The notes under the pieces are model-generated. The model did not search any database and was not told where the DNA came from. It saw only the letters and a program-made list of their open reading frames with translations. From an uncultured Lachnospiraceae bacterium (GTDB lineage Bacteria > Bacillota > Clostridia > Lachnospirales > Lachnospiraceae), in NCBI GenBank assembly GCA_902476265.1, contig CABSCP010000031.1, forward strand, positions 1 to 57,270: a stretch of DNA of 57,270 nt, read 5' to 3'. Position numbers and translations under genes: made by a program. Of this stretch, positions 40,443 to 49,542 are shown piece by piece (within the stretch, counting starts at the first letter, position 1; each line of letters starts with the position of its first letter).

Positions 40443-40679
40443 TTACTCAATTCCTTTTATGTTTTCCCACTTGCGAAACCAATGAATTCCGAAAACTAAA
40501 AATAAAAGGAAAGCAGCGGCAACAACAGTCATGCCTGCTAAAGCAGTTCTCAGCGTATTTTTATAATCTCGTTTGAAGAGATTGCCCTGCTGTTTTTAAT
40601 AAAATATGCGCCCGGAAGCATTCCTGATTTTACAGGCCATGCCCATGGTATAAACATCCAGATTTAAAGAATTTTTCAT
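40443..40679 (-). pseudogene. Small membrane protein gene with in-frame stop
   Basis: The minus-strand frame from ATG 40679 reads 27 codons to ASGRIFY, then a TAA (40596-40598), and continues in the same frame for 50 codons to a stop at 40443. The second part has a clear membrane helix (TALAGMTVVAAAFLLFLVFG) and a basic end (RKWENIKGIE). The stop lies 39 bases before the response-regulator TTG start, so it probably belonged to the same operon. I do not recognise the family. It could be one small gene broken by a nonsense mutation. Confidence 0.5.
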
Positions 40680-40720
40680 GTTTTCTCTAAAAAATGTACC
40701 TTTTTTTTCTGCCCTTTTCT

Positions 40721-40738
40721 GGTATGATAACGTTACCC
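40721..40738 (+). promoter_or_regulatory. Possible promoter/operator of the GH43 gene
   Basis: TATGAT (40723-40728) may be the -10 box 42 bases before the GH43 start. It overlaps TAACGTTA (40728-40735), a palindrome with a CG centre as in LacI/CcpA sites; the wider sequence misses the catabolite-response consensus at two positions. Confidence 0.35.
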
Positions 40739-40770
40739 TCGGTGTAAACGGGGGAAAGGAGGTTTGAAAC

Positions 40771-42432
40771 ATGAAAATACAAAATCCCATTTTAAAAGGA
40801 TTTCATCCGGATCCCTCCATCATTCGTGTGGGAGAGGACTATTATCTGGCCACATCCACCTTTGAATGGTGGCCCGGCGTGCGGCTGCATCATTCCAGGG
40901 ATTTGAAAAACTGGGAACTGATCGAATACCCTTTAAACCGAATGTCCCAGCTGGATCTGCGGGGCGTGGGGGCCAGCCAGGGGATCTGGGCGCCCTGCCT
41001 GACCTATGATAAGGGCATTTTTTATCTGGTTTATACGGTGGTAAAATCCTTTTACTGCAATATGTATGATACGGAAAACTATCTGGTGACTACGGAAAAT
41101 ATCCACGGTCCCTGGTCGGAACCGGTTCCCCTCAACAATTTTGGCTTTGATCCGTCGCTGTTTCATGACGACGACGGAAGAAAGTATATGGTGAGCATGG
41201 TAACCGATCACCGCATTCCGAAAAAATATGCGGGGCGGCTTGTGCTGCAGGAATTTGATCCGGTGAAAAAAGAAATGACAGGGCCGGTGCGGGATATTTA
41301 CAGGGCGGACAAAATTTTTCTGGAAGGTCCTCACATTTTGAAAAGAAACGGCTGGTACTATCTGTTTTCGGCGGATACCGGAACCGGGGAAGGCCATGGG
41401 CAGACCATACAGCGGGCGAAAAGCATCTGGGGCCCCTATGAGATGTTCCGGGCAGATTTTATGGAGCGGAAATCGGAAGGGGAAGCATGGTCCATTCTGA
41501 CCAGCCGACATCATCCGGAACTCCTTTTGCAAAAGAGCGGCCACTGTGATCTGGTGGACACTCCTGCCGGGGAATGGTACATCGTGCACCTGTGCGGAAG
41601 GGCGGGCCGAGGAAAGAACGGGGCGGACGCGCCCAGGTTTGCGGGAGAGAGGCGCTATCCTTTAGGCAGGGAGACTGCCGTCCAGAAAATGAAATGGACC
41701 CAGGATGACTGGCTGGTGATGGACTATGGACAACAGCCCCAGGGGAATACCCCGTTTACAGAGGTAGAGGGGCCGGACTGCGCGCCCTGTCCTTTTATAA
41801 AAAAGCCGGAGAGAGATGATTTTGATACAAAAACACTGGACTTGGATTATCAGTCCCTGCGGATTCCCATGGGAGAACGCTATCTTTCCCTGAGGGCCAG
41901 ACCGGGCTATTTGCGGATGTATGGCCGAAGCGGTTTGTCCAGCAGGTTTTCCCAGAGCCTGATCGCGAAAAGATGGACTTCCTTTTCTTTTGATGCGTCT
42001 GCGGCGGTGGAATTTGAACCGGAGGTGTTCAAACAGATGGCCGGTTTGATTTTCCTTTATGACACGGATAACTATTTGTATCTGCATCTCACACATGATG
42101 AGGAGCTGGGAAAATGTATCAGTATTCTCCGGGCAGAAAATAAAACCTATTCCTATCCGGCAGGATGGATCCCCGTAAAAGAGGGCTGCCCGGTCATCTT
42201 GAAGGGGGAAGTCAGACAGGAAAGACTGCAGTTTTACTATGGTTATGAGGAAGATGCGCTGCAGCCGGTGGGCGCGCTTTTTGATGTGGATTTTTTGTCC
42301 GATGAAGCCTGTGCGGAAGGCTGGTTTACCGGGGCCATGGTGGGAATCTGCTGTCAGGATCTGACCGGTTTTTCAAAATATGCGGATTTTGACTGGTTTG
42401 AGAAGAAAGACATTTCGGAGGACGGTTATTAA
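40771..42432 (+). CDS. GH43 beta-xylosidase / arabinofuranosidase
   Basis: A 553-residue two-domain enzyme typical of GH43 xylosidases. The propeller (about 1-320) has NPILKGFHPDPSI with the base D14, FDPSLFHDDDGRKYMV with the pKa-modulating Asp, and FLEGPHILKRNGWYYLFSAD with the acid Glu. The C-terminal beta-sandwich (about 335-550) has the usual DNYLYLHLTHDEE segment that helps to close the active site. No signal peptide. AAAGGAGG lies 9 bases before the ATG. It precedes an importer operon, so it probably cuts imported xylo- or arabino-oligosaccharides. Confidence 0.93.
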   Translation: MKIQNPILKGFHPDPSIIRVGEDYYLATSTFEWWPGVRLHHSRDLKNWELIEYPLNRMSQLDLRGVGASQGIWAPCLTYDKGIFYLVYTVVKSFYCNMYDTENYLVTTENIHGPWSEPVPLNNFGFDPSLFHDDDGRKYMVSMVTDHRIPKKYAGRLVLQEFDPVKKEMTGPVRDIYRADKIFLEGPHILKRNGWYYLFSADTGTGEGHGQTIQRAKSIWGPYEMFRADFMERKSEGEAWSILTSRHHPELLLQKSGHCDLVDTPAGEWYIVHLCGRAGRGKNGADAPRFAGERRYPLGRETAVQKMKWTQDDWLVMDYGQQPQGNTPFTEVEGPDCAPCPFIKKPERDDFDTKTLDLDYQSLRIPMGERYLSLRARPGYLRMYGRSGLSSRFSQSLIAKRWTSFSFDASAAVEFEPEVFKQMAGLIFLYDTDNYLYLHLTHDEELGKCISILRAENKTYSYPAGWIPVKEGCPVILKGEVRQERLQFYYGYEEDALQPVGALFDVDFLSDEACAEGWFTGAMVGICCQDLTGFSKYADFDWFEKKDISEDGY

Positions 42433-42482
42433 AAATATGCACAATCCTCTTAAAAAACCTGATTTTTTTATCCGGTCTGTAC

Positions 42483-42491
42483 TGGTATATT
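42483..42491 (+). promoter_or_regulatory. Extended -10 promoter of the third importer
   Basis: TGGTATATT is an extended -10 box 50 bases before the binding-protein start. No good -35 box is seen. The GH43 gene ends 50 bases upstream, so both genes may also share a transcript. Confidence 0.45.
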
Positions 42492-42541
42492 ACAATTACA
42501 AGCTGAAACGAAAACAGCAACAGGAAAGAGGAGGATTTACG

Positions 42542-43936
42542 ATGAAAAAGAAAGTATTGGCATCCCTTTTGAGCACGGCGATGGCTCTGACAATGCTGAC
42601 AGGCTGTGGGAATACTGCGGCAGAAGCCCCGGCAGAGGCTCCGGCAGCGGAAAGCAAGGCAGAGGAGAAAGAGGAACCGGCAGCGCCTGCAGCTTCCGAA
42701 GAAGTATCCCAGGATGCAATCGTCACGGCTCCCACCGATCTGACCTTTATTTTTGCGGACGGTGACGAAGGCATGAAGGCGGCGATGAACGAGATCGTGA
42801 ACCGTTTTAACGAAACCTATCCGGATATCACCGTGACGATTGAGCCCGGAAACGGCGGCGCTTACAGTGAATTTTTAAAGACAAAAGACAGTGTCGGGGA
42901 ATTCCCGGACGTTATGGAAATGCGGGACACGGCAATGTATGTGCGCGCTGAAAAGCTGGAGCCCCTTTCAGAAGAAGTGACCTCTCTGTTCCAGACCACC
43001 ATGGAGTTTGACGGAAAGGTTTATACGGCTCCGTTGGGCGGCGAGAATACCAACGGTATTATTTATAACAAAAAATATTTTGACGAAAACGGATTAAAAG
43101 AGCCGGCAACCTATGAGGAATTCATTGCGCTGTGTCAGCAGATCAAAGACAAAGGCGATATGGCGCCTCTGGTCGTGGGCGGACAGGATATCTGGCACAT
43201 GGGCTTCTGGTTCCATAAAGCTTATAACGATCAGGTGCTGAGCCAGGACAGTGATTTCATCAAACACTGTTACGAAGGGACAAAAGATTTCACCGATGCT
43301 TCCGTAAAAGCTGCCTTTGAGGAACTCAAAGAAATCATGCAGTACGCGCAGGACGGCTGGACCTCCACCCCTGACGCACAGATCACCACCTTCCTGGTGA
43401 GTGATATGGCGGCCATGATGTATTCCGGCACCCATATGTTCTCCCAGATTTCCCAGGCGGATCCCGGCTTTGAAATGGGATGGTTCCCGGTTCCCAGCCC
43501 GGACGGTAAGACAAGACTGGTCGGCGGCGCAGGGATCGGCGGGCTGGCGATTTCTGCAGAATCGGCAAAAGATCCCAATAAAAAGGCGGCGGGAGAAGCA
43601 TTTATCAAATTTTTCTTCCTGCCTGAAAATTACAAGCTCTATTGTGAAAAGCTGAGCGCGATTCCCACCACAGTTAATAAGCCCGAGCTGGATGTGCTGC
43701 CCGTGTTCCAGGAAGTGATCGACGCTACCGTAACTGCGGATGATCTGGCTCCCATGTGGAACGGCCGAGTGGGTGACAATGAGCTTCCTCCCGACTTCAG
43801 AAACTTCACTTATAAAACACTGGTGGAAGTGCTCCAGGGTACCCGGGATATCGATTCCGCATGCGAAGAGATGAACAAGACCTGGAAGACTGCAATGGAA
43901 GGTTTTAACCCCATCACCGGGGCCGGTATCGAATAA
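42542..43936 (+). CDS. Sugar ABC substrate-binding lipoprotein
   Basis: A 464-residue CUT1 binding protein. The lipobox MLTGC gives lipidated C22, followed by an Ala/Glu-rich linker (about 23-60). The mature part has LTFIFADGDEGMKAAMNEIV, APLGGENTNGIIYNKKYF (hinge region) and SGTHMFSQISQADPGFEMGW. AAGAGGAGG lies before the ATG at 42542; the frame open upstream to 42380 runs into the GH43 gene and is not used. It is followed by a long hairpin and then two permeases, and the GH43 gene upstream suggests a xylan-type ligand. Confidence 0.92.
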   Translation: MKKKVLASLLSTAMALTMLTGCGNTAAEAPAEAPAAESKAEEKEEPAAPAASEEVSQDAIVTAPTDLTFIFADGDEGMKAAMNEIVNRFNETYPDITVTIEPGNGGAYSEFLKTKDSVGEFPDVMEMRDTAMYVRAEKLEPLSEEVTSLFQTTMEFDGKVYTAPLGGENTNGIIYNKKYFDENGLKEPATYEEFIALCQQIKDKGDMAPLVVGGQDIWHMGFWFHKAYNDQVLSQDSDFIKHCYEGTKDFTDASVKAAFEELKEIMQYAQDGWTSTPDAQITTFLVSDMAAMMYSGTHMFSQISQADPGFEMGWFPVPSPDGKTRLVGGAGIGGLAISAESAKDPNKKAAGEAFIKFFFLPENYKLYCEKLSAIPTTVNKPELDVLPVFQEVIDATVTADDLAPMWNGRVGDNELPPDFRNFTYKTLVEVLQGTRDIDSACEEMNKTWKTAMEGFNPITGAGIE

Positions 43937-43968
43937 GACGGTTGAACGGGCGAAAAGCGCCCGGCAGG

Positions 43969-44006
43969 AAAACTCTCTCTCCCGAAAGATGGGAGGGGGA
44001 GTTTTT
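43969..44006 (+). terminator. Hairpin between binding protein and permease genes
   Basis: A 15-bp stem, AAAACTCTCTCTCCC (43969-43983) with GGGAGGGGGAGTTTT (43991-44005), pairs with two G-U pairs and a 7-base loop, then TTTTT ends. CGGGCG/CGCCCG (43947-43963) forms a smaller one before it. It probably stops part of the transcripts, which raises the binding protein above the permeases. It is also possible that it protects mRNA ends. Confidence 0.75.
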
Positions 44007-44025
44007 CAAAGAAGGAGACCTCATC

Positions 44026-44916
44026 ATGAAAAACGGAAAAAAAATAAGGATTGATAAAGTGGCGTTTGCTTTTATCGCCCCCGCCTTTCTTTTCTACACC
44101 CTGTTCATCATTGTCCCGACGGTCAGCAGCGTCTACTACAGCTTCACCTCCTGGGACGGTATCAGTCCCAGAGTGCGGTTCATAGGGCTGGCAAATTACA
44201 GGGAGATTTTCACCAGCGCCCGGTTTGGGAATGCATTAAAAAATACAGTGATCCTAACTCTCTTCATCTCCATACTGGAAAACGCCTTTGCGCTGGGGCT
44301 GGCTCTGATTGTGGACAACGTGAGATGGTTGAAAAATCTGTTCCGGAGCGCGTTTTATATTCCGGTACTGATTTCCGGCATCGTTTCCGGCTTTATCTGG
44401 AAAATCATGTATAACTACAATTTCGGCGCGATCAATTCCCTTTTGTCCTCCATGGGCCTTGAAAAATTCAAACAGGACTGGCTGGGCAATACCCACCTGG
44501 CGCTGCTCATGGTCGGCGTTGTGCTGGTCTGGAAGGGCGCGGGCTATTACATGATCATCTATCTGGCTTCTCTGCAGAGCGTTTCCACGGACATCATCGA
44601 AGCGGCCGAAATCGACGGAGCGGGTCCTTTGCAGAAATTTAAAAATATCACGCTGCCCCTGATTTCCGGCGCATTTACCATTAACTTCACGCTGTCTCTC
44701 ATAAACGGCCTGAAGGTTTTCGACCAGATCTCCGTCATGACGGACGGGGGACCGGGATTTACCACGGAAACGTTGGTTTATCTGCTCTACAAGGTGGGAT
44801 TTAACGAAGGGCGTCAGGGCTTTGGAACCGCGGTGGGCATTGTCCTTTTGTTCATCATCATCATTTTAAATACAATCCAGCAGAAATTTTTAAGAAGCAG
44901 GGAGGTACAGCTGTGA
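44026..44916 (+). CDS. Sugar ABC permease, MalF/LacF-like
   Basis: A 296-residue permease with six helices. EAA loop: IEAAEIDGAGPLQKFKNITLP near residue 203; TDGGPGFTTETLVYLLYKVGF is the typical later loop. AAGGAG lies 7 bases before the ATG at 44026, so the in-frame start at 43942 is not used because it falls before the hairpin. It pairs with the permease at 44916. Confidence 0.92.
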   Translation: MKNGKKIRIDKVAFAFIAPAFLFYTLFIIVPTVSSVYYSFTSWDGISPRVRFIGLANYREIFTSARFGNALKNTVILTLFISILENAFALGLALIVDNVRWLKNLFRSAFYIPVLISGIVSGFIWKIMYNYNFGAINSLLSSMGLEKFKQDWLGNTHLALLMVGVVLVWKGAGYYMIIYLASLQSVSTDIIEAAEIDGAGPLQKFKNITLPLISGAFTINFTLSLINGLKVFDQISVMTDGGPGFTTETLVYLLYKVGFNEGRQGFGTAVGIVLLFIIIILNTIQQKFLRSREVQL

Positions 44917-45755
44917 TGGAAAAAGCGAAAAAGAAATTAAAACCCTCTGATATCGTCCTGCTGATCGTCACCATAGCGCTGGCAATTCTGTTCATTTATC
45001 CGGTGCTGTTTGCGCTGATGTCCGCTTTTAAAAGCAATGGCGATATTTTAAAAAGTCCGATTGCACCGCCGACATCCCTCTATGTGCAGAACTTTAAAGA
45101 TCTGTTCGCCCAGTCCGATTTCGCAACGGCGATCCTTCACAGTGTATTCCTCACTGTGGTTTCGGAACTTTTGATCGTCTGCATTGTGCCCATGGCGGCC
45201 TATGGCATTGAGCGGCGGCAGAGTAAAATGACGGGCTTCATTTATTCCTTCTTCCTGGCCGGAATGATGATTCCCTTCCATTTGTATATGTTTCCTCTGT
45301 TCAAACAGATGAAGGTATTTCATATTTTCGGAACCATGGCGGGGCCCATCGTCTGCTATATTGCAGGCTCCATTGCTTTCGGCACCCTCCTGTATTCCAG
45401 CTTTTTAAAAGGAGTGCCGCTGGAAATCGAAGAAGCGGCCCAGATCGACGGCTGCACACCGTTTCAGACCTTCTGGAAGGTGACTTTCCCGCTTTTGGGA
45501 CCCTGCACCGGTTCCATGGTGATTTTAAACGGGCTGGGGATCTGGAACGACTACCTGATGCCTTACCTGGTGCTGCCCAGCGGAAAGGCGAAAACCATCA
45601 CCGTTGAGATCGCCTCTTTTGTGGGACAGTATACGGCCCGGTGGGATATCGTGTTCGCGGGCACCGTCATTTCCATCATTCCGGCCATGGTCATCTTCTG
45701 TATGTTCCAGAAGTACTTCGTGAAAGGCATCACAGCCGGCGCCGCCAAAGGGTAA
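44916..45755 (+). CDS. Sugar ABC permease, MalG/LacG-like
   Basis: A 279-residue permease with six helices, EAA motif IEEAAQIDGCTPFQTFWKVTFP and a tail GITAGAAKG that matches the MalG end. ATG at 44916 shares bases with the TGA of the permease before it (GTGATG); GGAGG is 10 bases upstream. No ATPase gene follows: a GC-rich foldback region and the kinase come next. Confidence 0.92.
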   Translation: MEKAKKKLKPSDIVLLIVTIALAILFIYPVLFALMSAFKSNGDILKSPIAPPTSLYVQNFKDLFAQSDFATAILHSVFLTVVSELLIVCIVPMAAYGIERRQSKMTGFIYSFFLAGMMIPFHLYMFPLFKQMKVFHIFGTMAGPIVCYIAGSIAFGTLLYSSFLKGVPLEIEEAAQIDGCTPFQTFWKVTFPLLGPCTGSMVILNGLGIWNDYLMPYLVLPSGKAKTITVEIASFVGQYTARWDIVFAGTVISIIPAMVIFCMFQKYFVKGITAGAAKG

Positions 45756-45764
45756 AGGCAGTGA

Positions 45765-45998
45765 CCGTCGTCCGCCCTCAGAAAAAACCGCCGCCAGCCG
45801 GACGGCACAGGCACTGCTGCCGGTCCCTTAGAGGGCACGCTTGCGCTCGAATAAACGCGCAGCGGACACATAAGGCGGCACAGGACACAGCCCAAATGCC
45901 GGCGCGTTTATAACGGCCCTTACAGGGATTGCCGGCCTGCCCAGAGACGGATGGCTGCCGGGAGGGGGCGGGACGGTTCTGACGAGGACAGACGGAAG
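45765..45998. repeat. Degenerate GC-rich foldback element
   Basis: The gap between the permease and the kinase promoter is a large imperfect palindrome. ATAAACGCGC (45851-45860) mirrors GCGCGTTTAT (45903-45912) exactly, GCCGG-TCCCTTAGAGGGC (from 45819) mirrors the stretch around 45916-45936, and TCAGAA (45778-45783) mirrors TTCTGA (45977-45982), all around a centre near 45880. GC content is high. It looks like an old miniature transposable element or a large RNA hairpin. No convincing gene is present in it. Confidence 0.5.
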
Positions 45999-46035
45999 AG
46001 CCGGAGGGAACGTCCGGCACAGTTACGATAACGGT

Positions 46036-46064
46036 TTGACAGGAAGATACGGTAAGTTTAAAAT
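46036..46064 (+). promoter_or_regulatory. Promoter of the YesM/YesN pair
   Basis: TTGACA (46036-46041), 17 bp and TAAAAT (46059-46064). The two-component pair is therefore transcribed on its own, and a GTG- or TTG-type start within the promoter can be excluded. Confidence 0.8.
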
Positions 46065-46137
46065 CGGGAGTGTGGCATGTATCATTGATTTGGCGCTCAG
46101 AAATGTCCCGAAGGGAAATGAGCGGTCTGAGGTTATC

Positions 46138-48009
46138 ATGAAAAAGAAGAATAATAGAAAACTGAACCTGTATCAGAAATTTGCCCTTGCGATGATTGCG
46201 CTGGGGCTTTTTCCGATGTTGATTTTATCCACATTTTTGATCAATACGATGCTGGAAAGCTACCGTCAGTCTCTGCAGGCCAATTATGAGCAGGCGGCGA
46301 TCCACGTTTCTTCCAGCGTGGAAAACATGCTGTCCGTCTATGATAACGCCCTGAAAATGGCTTACCAGTACAATTTCGGGGCCGAAGCCCTTTATGAGGA
46401 TTACAGCAATTATGATAATCTGAGAAAAGTTTTGACAGGAGAAATCTATGGGATACAGGAGAGGAAAAAGCAGCGGGAAAAAGAGATGCAGCAGTTTTTA
46501 AAAAATGTGGAAAATACGGACGGTTACATTTATGCCGCTCATTTTCTGGCGGACGGAAAAGATACCGGCCCGCTTTCTTTTCATTTCAGCCTGAGAAATA
46601 CTTTTTTTAAGGACGAACAGGCCTTTTATGACAGTGTGAACTATAAGGACTGGGACCGGACTTCCAAGAAGCTGCAGCTGACAGCGCCCCATGAAACGAC
46701 CTATTATAACGGTTTTTATAAGACCGTATTCACAGCGGCCAGAAATTACTATGATCTCAGGGGCGCGGTGGGAAAGGAAAGTTATGTGGGCACCCTGTTT
46801 CTGGATGTGGATCTGGAGAAGCTGAAGCTCATATTCAAAAAAATGCATCTGGAAGGTTCAGAGGAATTTTATCTCATAAACAGTGCCGGAGACTGTTTCT
46901 TCTCCACCCGGGAAGAATTTATCGGCAGGAATCTGGAGGAGGAAGGCGGATTGGCGCAAGAGGCCGGAAAGAAGCTGATCCTCACAACAGATGAAAATTC
47001 CTATGGTCTGAAAGTGATAGTAGCCATCGATACCGGAAACGCATATGGCAAAATCAATTCCATGCAGGTCACCATGTATGTGATTCTGGCGGCATCCGGC
47101 CTTGCGCTTTTGCTCGCCTCCATCTATTTTTCAAGAAGGCTGACCCGCCCCATCCACAACATGATGGAACAGATGAGGCAGGTGGAGAGCGGAAACTTTG
47201 ATATGGAACTGCCGGTGGAAAGCCAGGACGAAATCGGCATCCTATCCGACCGGTTTAACCGCATGTCACGGGAACTGAAAAATTATATCAATCAGTCCTA
47301 TGTGGCCCAGATCAAACAGAATGAAGCGGAACTGACGGCGTTAAAGTCCCAGATCTACCCTCACTTTTTATACAATACCCTGGAAATCATCCGCATGACG
47401 GCGCTGGAGAATGATGACATCAGAGTTTCAAAAATGATAGAAGCGCTTTCCGAACAGATCCACTACCTGATCGGCCCCATGCAGGACATGGTCCCTTTGG
47501 AAAAAGAAGCGGATATCGTGCGGAAGTATGTCTATCTTTTAAACTGCCGGATCGAAGGGAAAGTGCTTTTAAACGTGGATGCGCCCAAAAGCAGCCGCAT
47601 TCTGGTACCCAAGCTGATTCTGCAGCCCATTGTGGAAAATGCCTATGTGCACGGGATCAAACCAAAAAGCGGAAAAGGAAGCGTTATGATAGAAGCCCGC
47701 CGCCAGCAGGAGAGGCTGGAAATCTCCGTGATGGACAACGGTGTGGGAATGGATGCAGCAGCGCTGGAACGGCTGAAAAAACTGCTGACCGGGGACGCGC
47801 CGGGCATCAAGAACGAATACAACTGGCAGAGTATCGGTTTGAAAAACGTGCATGACAGAATCCGGTATCTGTACGGCGAAGCTTATGGAATACAGGTGAC
47901 CAGCTCTGTGGGGGTAGGAACCATTGTGCAGGTGATCCTGCCCTATCAGGAAATGGCGGAAAACGGCAGGGAGGAAGGAAACTATGCTGAAAATGATTCT
48001 GGCGGATGA
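46138..48009 (+). CDS. Sensor histidine kinase, YesM/LytS type
   Basis: A 623-residue kinase. Helix 1 (about 12-37) and helix 2 (about 317-340) bracket a 280-residue external Cache-like sensor. A HAMP domain (about 342-395, ending ESQDEIGILSDRFNRM) follows. The His-kinase domain has the YesM-type motif LKSQIYPHFLYNTLEIIR with its phospho-acceptor His, and the ATPase part has DNGVGMD and SIGLKNVHDRI. The start at 46138 follows TGAGG and comes after the promoter. The gene overlaps the regulator by 26 bases. In Clostridia such pairs control adjacent sugar importers, so the operon at 42542 is the likely target. Confidence 0.92.
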   Translation: MKKKNNRKLNLYQKFALAMIALGLFPMLILSTFLINTMLESYRQSLQANYEQAAIHVSSSVENMLSVYDNALKMAYQYNFGAEALYEDYSNYDNLRKVLTGEIYGIQERKKQREKEMQQFLKNVENTDGYIYAAHFLADGKDTGPLSFHFSLRNTFFKDEQAFYDSVNYKDWDRTSKKLQLTAPHETTYYNGFYKTVFTAARNYYDLRGAVGKESYVGTLFLDVDLEKLKLIFKKMHLEGSEEFYLINSAGDCFFSTREEFIGRNLEEEGGLAQEAGKKLILTTDENSYGLKVIVAIDTGNAYGKINSMQVTMYVILAASGLALLLASIYFSRRLTRPIHNMMEQMRQVESGNFDMELPVESQDEIGILSDRFNRMSRELKNYINQSYVAQIKQNEAELTALKSQIYPHFLYNTLEIIRMTALENDDIRVSKMIEALSEQIHYLIGPMQDMVPLEKEADIVRKYVYLLNCRIEGKVLLNVDAPKSSRILVPKLILQPIVENAYVHGIKPKSGKGSVMIEARRQQERLEISVMDNGVGMDAAALERLKKLLTGDAPGIKNEYNWQSIGLKNVHDRIRYLYGEAYGIQVTSSVGVGTIVQVILPYQEMAENGREEGNYAENDSGG

Positions 48010-49498
48010 TGAACCGGTAATCACAAGGGGAATCCGGAAACTGATGGACTGGGAGAAGCTGGGGATTTCCATCATCGGGGAATATGGGGACGGAAAGAGT
48101 GCCATGGAAGGAATCCTGTCCCAAAGCCCGTCCCTTGCTCTTCTGGATATCTATATGCCCGGAATGAACGGTATTGAAATATTAAAAAGCATCCGGGAAC
48201 TGGAACTGCCCACCAAAGTGATTTTCATCAGCGGATTCCAGGATTTTGAATATGCTAAAAATGCGCTCACTTATGGGGCGGTGGATTATCTGTTAAAGCC
48301 TGTGATCCGGGAAGAACTGCTCCGGGCGGTGGAAAAAGCTGTCATACAGATTCGGGGAGAGGGGCCAAAAGCGGAGGAACTGCCGTTAAAAGAGGGAAAT
48401 ACAGGACAAAAGACACTGCTTATGGAAGAAACCACTTACCTTCCGGTTTTGGCGGACGTCCTTTTTGACGGGAGAGAAAGCAGTCAGGAGAAAAAGCTGA
48501 TCCGCTTTTCCCTGATCAGCTTTCTGGAGGAATATCTGTCGGAGAAAAAACTGGGCATCCTGTTTCAGAAAAATGAAAATATTGTGATGGTATTAAAGGG
48601 GATGAAAAGCGACGAGGCCAAGGCGGTTCTCACCCGATTGTGGGAGGAGTCCGCACAGGCGGCGGGAAAAAAGACCGCGTTTGTGGCGGGACAGGCGGTG
48701 GACAGCATGGGACGTATCCCGGAAGAGTATGAGAAATGTCTGGATTTAAGCCGTTATTTTTTCTTCCAGGATCAGATCCGCATTCCGGTTCTGACCGTAG
48801 GAGAAGAGGTCTTTTCCAGGAAGGCCGGGATGCAGGAACTGTCATGCGCGCGGGAAAAAATGATGGAACAGCTCATTTCTCAGGACAGGGAAGCGTTTTT
48901 GGAAGCCTTCGAACATTTTTCCAGAGTGCTGTGTCTGGCTTCCGACGGAAGGCGGGAAGACGCCTGCTATTATTTTTGTTCCACCATCCGCCTGATGGAG
49001 GAAAAAGTCTGCAGTTTAAAGCTTACAGGGAGAGATCCCGATGTAAAGGAGCTGCTGGAACAGGGCAGATCATGCGCTGATTTTTCACAGATGAAGGAAA
49101 TTTTCAGAGGTTACATGACAGGGTATTTGGAACTGCTGAAGCATACGATGGAAAGCAGTGAAAGAAAAGACATTCTTCTGGCAAAGGATTATATTGAAAG
49201 ACACTATCGGGAAAATCTGACGCTGGAAGTGCTGGCCGGAGTGGTACATATGAATCCCTACTATTTCAGCAGCTTTTTTAAAAAGAACGCCGGCGAAAAT
49301 TTTAAGGACTATGTCAATCAGATTCGGATCAAACATGCGGTATCCCTGCTTCTGACCACCGATATGAAGTCCTACGAAATCGCCGCGGAAGTGGGATTTC
49401 GGGATGTGCGTTCCTTTACGGAAGTGTTCTCCCGGATCTACAAAGAGACGCCCAACGGTTATAAAAAGAGGGTGCTGGCTTCCGGGCAAAAAATGTAA
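47984..49498 (+). CDS. Response regulator, YesN/AraC type
   Basis: A 504-residue response regulator. Receiver: acidic pair D8-D9, phospho-acceptor D55 in LALLDIYMPG, and the KP pair in YLLKPV. A middle region (about 150-390) of unknown fold leads to an AraC DNA-binding domain (about 400-500) with LTLEVLAGVVHMNPYYFSSF and SYEIAAEVGFRDVRSFTEVF. GGGAGGAAGG lies before the ATG, within the end of the kinase gene. It forms a pair with the kinase and probably activates the ABC and GH43 genes. Confidence 0.93.
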   Translation: MLKMILADDEPVITRGIRKLMDWEKLGISIIGEYGDGKSAMEGILSQSPSLALLDIYMPGMNGIEILKSIRELELPTKVIFISGFQDFEYAKNALTYGAVDYLLKPVIREELLRAVEKAVIQIRGEGPKAEELPLKEGNTGQKTLLMEETTYLPVLADVLFDGRESSQEKKLIRFSLISFLEEYLSEKKLGILFQKNENIVMVLKGMKSDEAKAVLTRLWEESAQAAGKKTAFVAGQAVDSMGRIPEEYEKCLDLSRYFFFQDQIRIPVLTVGEEVFSRKAGMQELSCAREKMMEQLISQDREAFLEAFEHFSRVLCLASDGRREDACYYFCSTIRLMEEKVCSLKLTGRDPDVKELLEQGRSCADFSQMKEIFRGYMTGYLELLKHTMESSERKDILLAKDYIERHYRENLTLEVLAGVVHMNPYYFSSFFKKNAGENFKDYVNQIRIKHAVSLLLTTDMKSYEIAAEVGFRDVRSFTEVFSRIYKETPNGYKKRVLASGQKM

Positions 49499-49542
49499 AA
49501 GGTGACGGGGCACTGCTGGCTCGATGGCCGGACCGCCGTAGA

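Noticed and set aside
40724..40738. Catabolite-response (cre) site before the GH43 xylosidase
   Set aside because: The centre TAACGTTA fits, but two of the conserved positions differ; kept only as a low-confidence operator.
43942..44025. An earlier start for the permease at 43942
   Set aside because: It would place coding sequence over two hairpins and lacks a ribosome site, whereas AAGGAG fits the ATG at 44026.
45778..46020. An 80-codon minus-strand frame in the gap after the third importer
   Set aside because: It lies in a large palindrome, is rich in Cys, Arg and Pro, and has no ribosome site or known domain.
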